Assembly: GCA_944393505.1 (NCBI GenBank)
Contig: CALYAK010000004.1
Coordinates: forward strand, 22,467-86,466
DNA length: 64,000 nt
Direction of reading: 5' to 3'
From: an uncultured Clostridia bacterium
Lineage (GTDB): Bacteria; Bacillota; Clostridia; TANB77; CAG-508
Below, piece after piece: positions 16,379-24,587 of this stretch. Each line of letters opens with the position of its first letter. Positions within the stretch are counted from its first letter, which is position 1. The position numbers and the translations under genes are program-made. The notes under the pieces are model-generated. The model was given only the letters and a program-made list of their open reading frames with translations, did not search any database and was not told the origin of the DNA.

Positions 16379-17965
16379 ATGGAACAAAAAATAAGTACAT
16401 ATTTTCAAGGAAAAGAGTTAAATTTGAAAAAAATGATGCAAGACAGCAGTCATTACATCAATAAGATAATTGACAATCAAACAAAGGGAATTTTGTCAAA
16501 GGAAGAAAAAGAGGAAATTGTTTCAGATGTGTTCTTAACCGTTTGGCATAATCGAGAGAAGTTAGACAAAGAAAAAGAGTTATTTCCATATATAGCTGGG
16601 ATTACCAAAAAAATTGTTAGTCATAATTTAAGAGATCAAAAAAGAAGGATTGAAACCATTAGTTTAGAGGAAGAGGAGATCCAATCGACTGAAAATGTAG
16701 AATTGATTGCTGAACAAGAAATGGCAAGACAAGTGATTTCCGAAGAATTAAAAGGGTTGAAAGAACAAGATTATCAAATTTTTACGAAATATTATTTCTT
16801 TAATCAATCCATACAAGAAATTGCAAAAGAAATGAAGTTATCGGAAGGAAATGTCAAAACAAAATTACATCGTATTCGTAAAAGATTAAAATCACGCTTA
16901 GAAGCAAAACAAATAAAAGCGTTGTTATTTACGATACTTTTCTTATTCCTATTATCGGGAATTGTAATAGGAGTAATTCTTTATCAAAAGAATATATTTG
17001 GAGGAAATGCAAGTCCAGGAGCCGAAAAAGCGATCCAAAATGGATATATAAGTGAAGGAAATGATAACTTTATTGAAAGCAATGATACAAAAATAACGGT
17101 TGATGAGTTTTTAATGGATGATATTTCACTTTATGTAACTTTTACCATAAGATCAGAAGATATTCGATATATTTCCAATACAAAAGTTGAGTTGGTAGAT
17201 TTATTTATTACTGACGAAGCGGGAAATTTAATCTTTTGTAACTTAAATAATTATCAACAATATGAAAATTATTGTAAATTACATAATCTAGAGTATGATC
17301 AATTTTTTAGTAATGTATCTGCAAAGTCTTATGGTATTCAAATATTGGATCATACGGACGAAACGACGAAAATAGCATACACCATAAATTGTGAAGATAA
17401 TCCACATAGTGAGAAGCTATATTTTCATTTATCTTTGATTAAGGTAGAAAATATAAGCTTTGAAGATGGAGATTTCTCTAAGCCAAATGAAGAGATTGAC
17501 TATTTATCAGGAGAATGGGATTTGGAAGTAGATGTTCCAGAAGATATGGTCAATAGGGAGACGGTTGCTTACGAAGTTATTCAGACATCAGATGAAGGAA
17601 TTAAAGTAGAGAATGCTTATACCGGTCCGACTGGTACAACAATCAAATTTCTTTATCAAAAAGAAGAGAATGGTGAGTCAAGAGAAAAGATGAGTCAACA
17701 AGAATTGGAAAATTACATCAATGAACAACTTTCTGGAAATCTTTTAGTAGATTTAACTTATCCATATATTGAAACAGCAAGTGGAAAGAAATTTACAGCA
17801 CAAAGAAGAAGTGATGGAGACGGGTGGTATAGTTTTGATAGAGAGAATAATTCTTATCAAGTATTTCAGAAGTTTACTTATACCATCTATGATATAGAAG
17901 AAGAAATAACGGTATATTATCAGTTAGATGATGAAATTCTTTGGATAAAATTAAAGAAACAGTGA
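16379..17965 (+). CDS. ECF sigma factor fused to a transmembrane and extracytoplasmic sensor domain
   Basis: 528 residues. Region 2 spans about residues 25-88 (EEIVSDVFLTVWHNREKL, FPYIAGITKKIV) and region 4 about 115-172 (LKGLKEQDYQIFTKYYFFNQSIQEIAKEMKLSEGNVKTKLHRIRKRL). A single transmembrane helix follows at about 180-202. The remaining 325 residues are outside, beta-rich, and resemble the DUF4179-type domains normally found on separate anti-sigma proteins. The frame is continuous with no stop or slippery site at the junction, so this is a true fusion. A tethered sigma factor would need proteolytic release or would act from the membrane. It ends the protease/Big_14 run. Confidence 0.85.
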   Translation: MEQKISTYFQGKELNLKKMMQDSSHYINKIIDNQTKGILSKEEKEEIVSDVFLTVWHNREKLDKEKELFPYIAGITKKIVSHNLRDQKRRIETISLEEEEIQSTENVELIAEQEMARQVISEELKGLKEQDYQIFTKYYFFNQSIQEIAKEMKLSEGNVKTKLHRIRKRLKSRLEAKQIKALLFTILFLFLLSGIVIGVILYQKNIFGGNASPGAEKAIQNGYISEGNDNFIESNDTKITVDEFLMDDISLYVTFTIRSEDIRYISNTKVELVDLFITDEAGNLIFCNLNNYQQYENYCKLHNLEYDQFFSNVSAKSYGIQILDHTDETTKIAYTINCEDNPHSEKLYFHLSLIKVENISFEDGDFSKPNEEIDYLSGEWDLEVDVPEDMVNRETVAYEVIQTSDEGIKVENAYTGPTGTTIKFLYQKEENGESREKMSQQELENYINEQLSGNLLVDLTYPYIETASGKKFTAQRRSDGDGWYSFDRENNSYQVFQKFTYTIYDIEEEITVYYQLDDEILWIKLKKQ

Positions 17966-17990
17966 AAAAAGAATCTATGTAGAGGATGAC

Positions 17991-18020
17991 TTGACTTTTT
18001 AATTCAGATAATGCTATACT
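17991..18020 (+). promoter_or_regulatory. Promoter of second tRNA-Gly
   Basis: TTGACT (17991-17996) and TATACT (18015-18020), 18 bp apart, ending 14 bp before the tRNA. Confidence 0.7.
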
Positions 18021-18034
18021 TTTAAAGTATAGTT

Positions 18035-18108
18035 GCGGGTATAATTTAGTGGTAAAATGCCATGCTTCCGACCTGGTCTCGCGAGTTCGATTCTCGCTAC
18101 CCGCTCCA
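18035..18108 (+). tRNA. Atypical tRNA-Gly (anticodon TCC)
   Basis: Acceptor GCGGGTA/TACCCGC, D-stem ATTT/AAAT, T-arm GCGAG-TTCGATT-CTCGC, discriminator T, encoded CCA (18106-18108). The anticodon stem CCATG/CCTGG contains a T-C mismatch at the fourth pair, and the loop is CTTCCGA, with G rather than A after anticodon TCC (18067-18069). The other tRNA-Gly(TCC) in the window has neither oddity. Confidence 0.85.
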
Positions 18109-18403
18109 ATTGACAACAACTTATGAACGATAAAGTTTGTAGGTTGTTTTTTTATAAAAACAAGAGAAGAAATTACATAAAAAAGATTGTAATACTTTTT
18201 GAGTTTGCAAATTTTTGTCCTAACAAGCACTAAATTTGTGGAAGAGAACAAATTGTCAATTCGAAAATGAATTTTCTAATGAAGAATATAAATTTTAAAC
18301 GTGCCAAATGGTTACCTTAAACTCAAAAGGATAAGATAGAAAATATCTACCATATTTATTGAATAAATATAAAATTACCATATTTGCAGCTTTTCCACAA
18401 GAG

Positions 18404-18453
18404 TTGTAAAATTATGTAAAAAGTGATATAATAGAAATAGTTACAAGAGTAAC
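18404..18453 (+). promoter_or_regulatory. Promoter and 5'-terminal hairpin of the 58-aa gene
   Basis: TTGTAA (18404-18409) and TATAAT (18427-18432), 17 bp apart. The predicted start coincides with GTTAC-AAGA-GTAAC (18440-18453). A second leader stem, TTCCTT/AAGGAA, follows near 18465-18486. Confidence 0.55.
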
Positions 18454-18514
18454 CGTACCACGATATTCCTTGCTTTGCGAAAGGAAAAAGCAACACTAAT
18501 TAGGAGGAATCATC

Positions 18515-18691
18515 ATGCTAAAGAGAATTTTGTGGACAGTAACTTACCCCGTGAGTCTGTTTCTCGTTTTATATCTGCAGCCAACGCTGCTGGGAGCACA
18601 TCCGTCGATTCGGAATACTCTTTCCATCTGCATCTTTGCAGCAGTCGGAGTATTTATCGCGTATGGAGCGGGAAAGAAGGACACCGATTAA
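18515..18691 (+). CDS. Small two-helix membrane protein
   Basis: 58 residues, starting at an ATG behind TTAGGAGGAATCATC, a near-perfect ribosome site. Two hydrophobic segments (ILWTVTYPVSLFLVLYLQPT at residues 5-24 and ISICIFAAVGVFIAYGAG-type segment at about 36-53) are separated by a short polar turn; the C-terminus is KKDTD. It has its own promoter, structured leader and terminator and a more GC-rich codon use than its neighbours. Another open frame overlapping it from 18475 lacks a ribosome site. Function unknown. Confidence 0.7.
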   Translation: MLKRILWTVTYPVSLFLVLYLQPTLLGAHPSIRNTLSICIFAAVGVFIAYGAGKKDTD

Positions 18692-18715
18692 CCATTCAAT
18701 TCTTTCAGCAGGATT

Positions 18716-18747
18716 GACCAGTGCAATGTAGTTGTACTGGTCTTTTC
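18716..18747 (+). terminator. Rho-independent terminator
   Basis: GACCAGTGCAA pairs with TTGTACTGGTC (one G-T pair, five-base loop), followed by TTTTCC. Confidence 0.75.
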
Positions 18748-18783
18748 CTTGTGTAGATTGTTTGAAAAAATTTAGTTATAACA

Positions 18784-18812
18784 TTGTAAAATAAAAAAGT
18801 TTAAGGTATAAT
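18784..18812 (+). promoter_or_regulatory. Promoter of riboswitch-controlled ATPase transcript
   Basis: TTGTAA (18784-18789) and TATAAT (18807-18812), 17 bp apart, about 30 bp before the aptamer. Confidence 0.6.
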
Positions 18813-18840
18813 GGCAAAGAAGCATAAAACTACTTCAGAT

Positions 18841-18982
18841 TAAAAGGGAGTAGCTCATAAACTACTAGTCAACAACCCAGCTATTAAAGCATGGCTAGTA
18901 ACCAACTTTTCTGGTGAGCAAGACTTTTAGAAAAAAATACAAAGAGAGGCTTCTTCTTTTTTTTCATGAAAAGTCTTTTTTT
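18841..18982 (+). promoter_or_regulatory. yybP-ykoY (Mn2+) riboswitch with terminator platform
   Basis: The aptamer (18841-18929) shows the family's conserved parts: AAAGGGAGTAGCTC at the 5' side, GTCAACAACC in the first internal loop, and GTAACCAACT...GAGCAAGAC at the 3' side. P1 is a perfect six-pair helix, TAAAAG (18841-18846) with CTTTTA (18924-18929). The 3' strand of P1 (AAGACTTTT, 18920-18928) can instead pair with AAAAGTCTT (18969-18977), followed by a T-run to 18982, giving a competing terminator. Metal binding would stabilise P1 and allow read-through, an ON switch. The class senses Mn2+. Confidence 0.85.
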
Positions 18983-19013
18983 GTGTAAAATAAAAAGAAA
19001 AGGAGAAAAAAGA

Positions 19014-21761
19014 TTGGAAAAGAAAAATTGGTTTAACATGACAGCAGACGAAACAAAAGACTTTTTCAAGACCGATTTTGAAAAAGGATTGACGTCTTCG
19101 CAAGTAGAGGAAAATCTTGAAAAGTACGGAAAGAATGAATTAGAGGAAGGAAAGAAAAAATCTTTATTTGTAAAATTTTTAGAACAATTTAAAGATTTTA
19201 TGATCATCATTTTAATCATTGCTGCGATTATTTCAGCTGTGGTAGGAGGAGAAATCACAGATGCTGTCATTATTATGATTGTTGTTATTGTCAATGCGAT
19301 CATTGGTGTGGCACAAGAGAATAAGGCTGAAAAATCACTAGAAGCATTACAAAAATTAAGTAGTCACTCGGCGAAAGTAATGAGAGATGGAAAATTAACC
19401 GTATTACCATCCAAAGATTTAGTACCGGGAGATGTAGTCATTATTGAAACTGGTGATTATGTTCCTGCTGATTTAAGAATTGTCGAAGCAATTAACTTAA
19501 AATCACAAGAAGCATCTTTAACAGGAGAATCGGTACCTGTTGAAAAACATGCAGCAAAGATTGATGACGAAAAGATTGGAATCGGCGATCGAGAAAATAT
19601 GCTATTTTCATCGAGTTTAATTACCTATGGTAGAGGAAAAGGTATTGTTGTTGAAACTGGTATGACAACAGAAGTTGGTAAAATAGCTGGAATTATTAGT
19701 CAAACAGAAAAAGCAGAAACACCATTACAAGCAAAATTAAATCGACTAGGAAAAACACTTGGTATTGCTGCGATTATTATCTGTATCGTTATTTTTGTAA
19801 TAGGATTATTCTATGGCAAAAATCCACTAGATATGTTTATGACAGCTGTTAGCTTAGCGGTAGCTGCAATCCCAGAAGGATTAGCTGCTGTATCAACCAT
19901 TGTTCTTGCAATTGGTGTTCAAAGAATGGTTAAGAAAAATGCTATTATTAAAAAATTACCAGCTGTAGAAACATTAGGTAGTGCAACCGTTATTTGTTCG
20001 GACAAAACAGGAACTTTAACACAAAACAAAATGACAGTAGAAAAAGCTTTTTGGAATGATCAATTAGTAGATTTAAAAGATATTAAACTAGATGCAATTG
20101 ATGAAGAACTTAAAGTACTTGTGTATACAAGTATGTTATGTAACGATACAAAAGTAAATGAGGATCATTCTTTAACAGGAGATCCAACAGAAACAGCTCT
20201 TGTTGATATGGCATTTAAATTAGATTTTGATCCAACGATTTATGGAAGATCACCAAGAATTGGGGAAATTCCATTTGACTCTGATCGAAAATTAATGACC
20301 ACCGTTCATGAAATGGGAAATGAATATATTGTCTATACCAAAGGTGGTGTCGACGAACTTTTAGCAAAATGTATTGGCTATCGAGTTGGAGCAGAAGTAA
20401 AAAATGACCTTCAAGATTATCGAAAGAGAATAGCAGAAGTAAATGATCAAATGGCTAAAAATGCATTAAGAGTATTAGCCATGGCATACAAAAAATTAGA
20501 TCACAAACCAACCAGTGAAGAAATTTTAGGAATTGAAAAAGATTTAATCTTTGTTGGAATGGTTGGAATGATCGATCCACCAAGAGAAGAAGCAAAAGTA
20601 GCAGTAGAAAAATGTAAAAGAGCAGGAATCAAAACGGTTATGATCACAGGAGATCATAAGATTACTGCTACGGCGATTGCAAAACAATTAGGAATTTTAG
20701 AGAATGAGTCAGAAGCGGTAACTGGTAGCGAAGTAGAAGAAATGACAGATGAAGAATTAACCAAAAGAGTTCGCAATATTTCCGTTTATGCAAGAGTATC
20801 ACCAGAGCATAAAGTAAGAATTGTAAGAGCATGGCAAGCAAATGGAGAAATTGTTGCCATGACTGGAGATGGTGTAAATGATGCACCTGCTCTAAAAAAA
20901 GCTGATATTGGATGTGCAATGGGAATTGTCGGAACCGATGTTGCAAAAGAAGCTGCAGATGTTATTCTAACGGATGATAATTTTGCAACGGTTGTTTCAG
21001 CTGTTGAAGAAGGAAGAAGAATTTATGACAACATTTTAAAAGCAATTCAATTCTTAATTTCAAGTAATGTTGGAGAAATTGTTGTATTGTTCTTCGCTAT
21101 CTTATTAACACCGTTATTAAGTAGCCAATTTGGAATTGATATGAACTTGATTGAAGTGCTATTACCAATCCATATCTTATGGATCAATTTAGTAACAGAT
21201 TCACTTCCAGCGTTAGCGTTAGCAATTGATCCTGCTGAAAAAGATATTATGGATCGTAAACCATTAAAGCAAAAGAAGGGTATCTTCACAAGAGGAATGA
21301 CATGGAGAATTATTTACCAAGGCTTTATGATAGGACTATTAACTTTAGCTGCCTTTATCATTGGTCTTGCTACACCAGAAAGTGAGATTCTAAAAATGGG
21401 ACCAATTTATCATGATGGTGTAGAATTAACCGTTCCAGAAATTAAAGTAGAAATTGGTCAGACAATGGCATTTTTAACATTAGCTTTTTCAGAGCTAGTA
21501 CATGTATTTAACATTCGAAATAACAAAAAATCGATTTTCAAAACGGGAATTACATCCAACAAAACCCTGTTGGGAGCAATTGCTCTTTCGGCAGCATTAA
21601 TGCTAATTATTGTATTAGTACCAGCTCTACGTAATCTATTTAGTATTCCTGTTTTACCAACAATGAATATCTTAGAAACCGTAGGACTTGTATTAGTTCC
21701 AATTGTGATTGTTGAAATTATGAAATTATTAAAAATTAATACGACAAAAGATGAATATTAA
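19014..21761 (+). CDS. P-type IIA cation ATPase, likely Mn2+/Ca2+ exporter
   Basis: 915 residues from a TTG at 19014 behind AAAGGAGAAAAAAGA; an in-frame ATG at 18966 falls inside the riboswitch terminator and is rejected. Domains in order: cation-ATPase N-terminal domain, M1-M2, actuator domain with TGESVPV, M3-M4 with the ion-site motif AAIPEGLAA, phosphorylation site DKTGTLT, nucleotide-binding domain, TGDGVNDAP hinge, and M5-M10. This is the SERCA/PMCA-like layout. Family members export Ca2+ or Mn2+. Control by a Mn2+-sensing riboswitch favours manganese export as the main role. Confidence 0.93.
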   Translation: MEKKNWFNMTADETKDFFKTDFEKGLTSSQVEENLEKYGKNELEEGKKKSLFVKFLEQFKDFMIIILIIAAIISAVVGGEITDAVIIMIVVIVNAIIGVAQENKAEKSLEALQKLSSHSAKVMRDGKLTVLPSKDLVPGDVVIIETGDYVPADLRIVEAINLKSQEASLTGESVPVEKHAAKIDDEKIGIGDRENMLFSSSLITYGRGKGIVVETGMTTEVGKIAGIISQTEKAETPLQAKLNRLGKTLGIAAIIICIVIFVIGLFYGKNPLDMFMTAVSLAVAAIPEGLAAVSTIVLAIGVQRMVKKNAIIKKLPAVETLGSATVICSDKTGTLTQNKMTVEKAFWNDQLVDLKDIKLDAIDEELKVLVYTSMLCNDTKVNEDHSLTGDPTETALVDMAFKLDFDPTIYGRSPRIGEIPFDSDRKLMTTVHEMGNEYIVYTKGGVDELLAKCIGYRVGAEVKNDLQDYRKRIAEVNDQMAKNALRVLAMAYKKLDHKPTSEEILGIEKDLIFVGMVGMIDPPREEAKVAVEKCKRAGIKTVMITGDHKITATAIAKQLGILENESEAVTGSEVEEMTDEELTKRVRNISVYARVSPEHKVRIVRAWQANGEIVAMTGDGVNDAPALKKADIGCAMGIVGTDVAKEAADVILTDDNFATVVSAVEEGRRIYDNILKAIQFLISSNVGEIVVLFFAILLTPLLSSQFGIDMNLIEVLLPIHILWINLVTDSLPALALAIDPAEKDIMDRKPLKQKKGIFTRGMTWRIIYQGFMIGLLTLAAFIIGLATPESEILKMGPIYHDGVELTVPEIKVEIGQTMAFLTLAFSELVHVFNIRNNKKSIFKTGITSNKTLLGAIALSAALMLIIVLVPALRNLFSIPVLPTMNILETVGLVLVPIVIVEIMKLLKINTTKDEY

Positions 21762-21783
21762 TTCATCGAATGGATCGAAAAAA

Positions 21784-21821
21784 AGAAGTAATTCAAAAAT
21801 CGAATTACTTCTTCTTTTTTT
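21784..21821 (+). terminator. Terminator of the ATPase gene
   Basis: AGAAGTAATTC (21784-21794) pairs with GAATTACTTCT (21802-21812), followed by a T-rich tract. Confidence 0.8.
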
Positions 21822-21906
21822 GACATAATATTTTAGAGAGGATTGAATAAAAAAGAAAAAAACGGTATAATATGCCAAGAAAAGAAAAAATAAGGATGTT
21901 GTTAAC

Positions 21907-22809
21907 ATGTATGACTTAATTGTAGTAAAGCCAAAACTAAATAAATGGAAAGTAATTGCTTGTATTTGTGCAACCATCATTATTGTAAGTATTGCAACAA
22001 TTGATGGGATTTTTTGCGCTACCAGAGTAAAAGCTGCAAAGTTTGCAGAGCAAATCGTTATGCAGGCAGAAGCACTTGAAAATTATCAGGAACAAGTTTT
22101 AATTATGGAGGAAACGAAGCGAGTAGAAGAGATTCGATCCAAAATTCCAACTTGGGAAAACTTACAGCAGGTTCGTCATATTTACGCAGCGAAAGAAGAA
22201 AAACGAGTATTTCTCACATTTGATGATGGTCCAAGTAAGAGTATAACACCTCAAATTTTAGATTTGTTAAAGCAAGAACAGATTAAAGCGACTTTTTTTG
22301 TCTTAGGAAAAAATGCGGAAAAAAATCCAAGTATTGTGAAAAGAGCTTATGAAGAAGGGCACTATATAGCCAACCATGGCTATTCTCACGAATATGGATC
22401 GATTTATGAGTCTACAGATAGTCTTTTAGCAGAATATAACCGTACAGAAGATGTGATTCGTAAGGCAATTGAAAATGAAAGTTATTCTTCTCATTTATTC
22501 CGCTATCCAGGAGGATCGAGTGGTGGAAAATATAAAGAGATTAAGAAAGAAGCAAAAACAATCTTAGAGGCAAATCAGATTTATTACTTAGATTGGAATG
22601 CTTTAACCAAAGATGCAGAAGGAGCTAAAACAAAAGAACAGCAATTAGAAAATTTAGCTGGAACAGTAGGAGAAAAGAGTAGTGTTGTTGTATTAATGCA
22701 TGATTCTTCCAGCAAGACGGTAACTTATGAGACGTTACCAGACATTATTGCTTTTTTCCGTGAACGAGGTTATCAATTCAAAAATATTTATGATTTAATG
22801 CAAGAATAA
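21907..22809 (+). CDS. Polysaccharide deacetylase (CE4/NodB)
   Basis: 300 residues. N-terminal transmembrane anchor at about residues 14-36, a coiled-coil spacer to about 95, then a NodB domain outside the membrane. Motifs: TFDDGP (catalytic and metal Asp), NHGYSH (metal His pair), RYPGGSS, the LDWN segment and LMHD. These are the five CE4 motifs of Zn/Co-dependent peptidoglycan or chitooligosaccharide deacetylases. Peptidoglycan GlcNAc or MurNAc deacetylation is the likely role; the exact substrate is not visible. Confidence 0.9.
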   Translation: MYDLIVVKPKLNKWKVIACICATIIIVSIATIDGIFCATRVKAAKFAEQIVMQAEALENYQEQVLIMEETKRVEEIRSKIPTWENLQQVRHIYAAKEEKRVFLTFDDGPSKSITPQILDLLKQEQIKATFFVLGKNAEKNPSIVKRAYEEGHYIANHGYSHEYGSIYESTDSLLAEYNRTEDVIRKAIENESYSSHLFRYPGGSSGGKYKEIKKEAKTILEANQIYYLDWNALTKDAEGAKTKEQQLENLAGTVGEKSSVVVLMHDSSSKTVTYETLPDIIAFFRERGYQFKNIYDLMQE

Positions 22810-22835
22810 CAAATAAAAAAATATAGGAAATTCTA

Positions 22836-22865
22836 TTGACAAGAAAAGTAGAATTGTGCTAAGAT
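22836..22865 (+). promoter_or_regulatory. Promoter of tRNA-Leu
   Basis: Consensus TTGACA (22836-22841) and TAAGAT (22860-22865), 18 bp apart. Confidence 0.6.
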
Positions 22866-22885
22866 ATACTTTGTCAATAGGAAAT

Positions 22886-22969
22886 GCGGATGTGGCGAAA
22901 CTGGCAGACGCGCTGGTCTTAGGAACCAGTGTCACCGACGTGGAGGTTCGAGTCCTCTCATCCGCACCA
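22886..22969 (+). tRNA. tRNA-Leu (anticodon TAG)
   Basis: Acceptor GCGGATG/CATCCGC, anticodon stem CTGGT/ACCAG with loop CTTAGGA, a long variable arm (class II), T-arm with GGTTCGAGTCC, discriminator A and encoded CCA (22967-22969). Confidence 0.95.
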
Positions 22970-23010
22970 ATGACGTTTCTGTTCGAACTAATAGAACAGA
23001 ATTGATACAA

Positions 23011-23047
23011 AATCAATCAGAAAATAAAATCTGGTTGATTTTTTTTG
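23011..23047 (+). terminator. Terminator after tRNA-Leu
   Basis: AATCAATCAGA pairs with ATCTGGTTGATT (one G-T), followed by eight T. A second small stem, TTCTGTTC/GAACAGAA, precedes it. Confidence 0.75.
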
Positions 23048-23086
23048 CAAAAAAATGTAGCAAGATTTATTGCCTCGCAGAGTTCC

Positions 23087-23146
23087 GAGTTATAATTTTA
23101 CGTCATAACTCATAGGGGGTAGGACTTATGACAGAGTCTAAGTCCT
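23087..23146. other. Two stem-loops in the tRNA-Leu to dinD gap
   Basis: GAGTTAT/ATAACTC (23087-23093 with 23105-23111) and a perfect AGGACTTA/TAAGTCCT (23121-23128 with 23139-23146). The rest of the 300-bp gap before dinD holds only the dinD promoter. No gene or T-tract is associated, so their role is unknown. Confidence 0.4.
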
Positions 23147-23193
23147 GTAAAAATATTATGTATCTAAAAATTAAAAAAAATAGAAATATTCGA

Positions 23194-23222
23194 TTGACTT
23201 TTACAAACATTTGTTTTATAAT
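23194..23222 (+). promoter_or_regulatory. dinD promoter with LexA-like operator
   Basis: TTGACT (23194-23199) and TATAAT (23217-23222), 17 bp apart. The spacer contains AAAC-ATTT-GTTT (23205-23216), a near match to the Gram-positive LexA site GAAC-N4-GTTC. An SOS operator placed in the spacer would block RNA polymerase directly. Confidence 0.5.
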
Positions 23223-23264
23223 GCATTTAAAATAAGGAAAATGTTATGATTGGAGATGATATTA

Positions 23265-24089
23265 TTGAAAGAGATAGATAAGAACAATAAATCATTTGAA
23301 AATATAAAACATATTGATGAAAATGGTATTGAATTTTGGTATGCTAGAGAGCTTATGTCTGTCCTACAATACTCGAATTGGCAAAATTTTGAAAGAATAA
23401 TCAATAAAGCTAAAATGTCATGTCAAAATAGTGATATTAGTATATTAGACCATTTTATTGACGTCAGTAAAATGGTGCAAATTGGTTCAGGAGCATATAG
23501 AGAACAAATTGATTATAAATTAACTCGTTACGCTTGTTATTTAATAGCACAAAATGGAGATAGTAGAAAAAGAGTAATTGCTCTAGCTCAAACATATTTT
23601 GCAGTTCAAACTAGAAAACAAGAAATTAGTGAAAAGGAATATAGCTTACTCACCGAAGATGAAAAAAGATTTTATCAAAGAAATTTAACAAGAAAAGGTA
23701 ATTATTCGCTTAATCAAACAGCAAAAAATGCAGGAGTTAAAAATTTTGATAGATTTCATAATGCAGGTTATAAAGGTTTGTATAATGGAGAAAATGCTGA
23801 TGATATTGCCAAAAGAAAAGGATTAAGATACAGAGAAGATATTTTGGACAATATGGGAAGTGATGAACTTATAGCCAATTTATTTAGAATTTCCCAAACA
23901 GAGCAAAAATTGAAAAAAGATAATATACAAACTGAAAGAGATGCTAATAAGGCTCATTATGAAGTAGGTTCTAAAATAAGAAAAACAATAAAAGAACTTG
24001 GTGGCACTATGCCAGAAGATTTACCAACACCGAAAAAGAGTTTGAAACAAATAGAAAAGGAAAATAAGAAGCTTTTAAAGCGAAAATAA
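23265..24089 (+). CDS. dinD: DNA damage-inducible protein D-like
   Basis: 274 residues from a TTG at 23265, placed nine bases after GGAGATGAT, a close match to the anti-SD complement; earlier in-frame TTG and ATG codons have no such site. The N-terminal half is the Bro/DinD-type domain: NGIEFWYARELMSVLQYSNWQNFERIINKAK and YKLTRYACYLIAQNGDSRKRVIALAQTYFAVQTRKQE. The C-terminal half is helical and basic. E. coli DinD is LexA-controlled and inhibits RecA filament activities. The operator-like site upstream supports the same regulation here. Confidence 0.85.
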   Translation: MKEIDKNNKSFENIKHIDENGIEFWYARELMSVLQYSNWQNFERIINKAKMSCQNSDISILDHFIDVSKMVQIGSGAYREQIDYKLTRYACYLIAQNGDSRKRVIALAQTYFAVQTRKQEISEKEYSLLTEDEKRFYQRNLTRKGNYSLNQTAKNAGVKNFDRFHNAGYKGLYNGENADDIAKRKGLRYREDILDNMGSDELIANLFRISQTEQKLKKDNIQTERDANKAHYEVGSKIRKTIKELGGTMPEDLPTPKKSLKQIEKENKKLLKRK

Positions 24090-24186
24090 AGTGAATGATT
24101 TTGAGTAACCAATCATCATTTGCAGTTTTATGTAGTTATGAGAACCGAAAAAACTTGTAAATAACTACGTCGACGACACCACATAG

Positions 24187-24216
24187 AAAAAAGAACATTA
24201 TAAAATGTTCTTTAAA
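24187..24216 (-). terminator. Terminator of the tethered-sigma operon
   Basis: AAAGAACATT (24190-24199) pairs with AATGTTCTTT (24204-24213); on the minus strand it is followed by TTTTCTATG-type T-rich sequence. Confidence 0.6.
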
Positions 24217-24234
24217 AGTCGTTTTACTTTAATA

Positions 24235-24567
24235 TTAATAGGGCAAAGTATTAGTTCCATCTGATGTACTATCATAAGTATTAACTAGTTCCAAAATTAA
24301 CTTTCCACCTAATTGATCATCATATTGCATGAAAAAAGTACCAACATGTATATTTTTATAGCCATTTGTTTTATGATATGCAATAACTTTATAACCGAAT
24401 CCTATGTATTCTTTTGTGCCTCCATCTTTAAGTGTAGAATAGTGGATACAAAAAACTGGACTTTTTCCATTTTGAGCTCTATAAAAATCAACACTAAAAA
24501 ATATTACTGCGATGATAAAAATAACTAAAAATATTTTTAATATGGCTTTCTTTTTATTTCTCATCAT
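24235..24567 (-). CDS. Small anchored extracytoplasmic protein paired with sigma factor
   Basis: 110 residues. Basic N-terminus, one transmembrane segment (ILKIFLVIFIIAVIFFSVDFY), then a compact domain outside the membrane: SPVFCIHYSTLKDGGTKEYIGFGYKVIAYHKTNG and a C-terminal half rich in aromatic residues. The single cysteine could be involved in a disulfide or lipid-independent contact. It follows the sigma factor by 20 bp on the same strand and shares its terminator, so the two are one operon. No named family recognised; I recall similar orphan proteins beside sigma genes in Clostridia but cannot verify it here. Confidence 0.65.
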   Translation of the reverse strand: MMRNKKKAILKIFLVIFIIAVIFFSVDFYRAQNGKSPVFCIHYSTLKDGGTKEYIGFGYKVIAYHKTNGYKNIHVGTFFMQYDDQLGGKLILELVNTYDSTSDGTNTLPY

Positions 24568-24587
24568 AACCCCTCCATTTTTGTGAT

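Noticed and set aside
17874..18251. 125-residue minus-strand frame across tRNA-Gly
   Set aside because: It runs antisense through a tRNA and the end of the sigma gene.
18475..18717. 80-residue plus-strand frame
   Set aside because: It has no ribosome site, an unnatural composition, and overlaps the well-supported 58-residue membrane protein in another frame.
22795..23016. Minus-strand frame across tRNA-Leu
   Set aside because: Antisense of a tRNA; the apparent protein is tRNA sequence.
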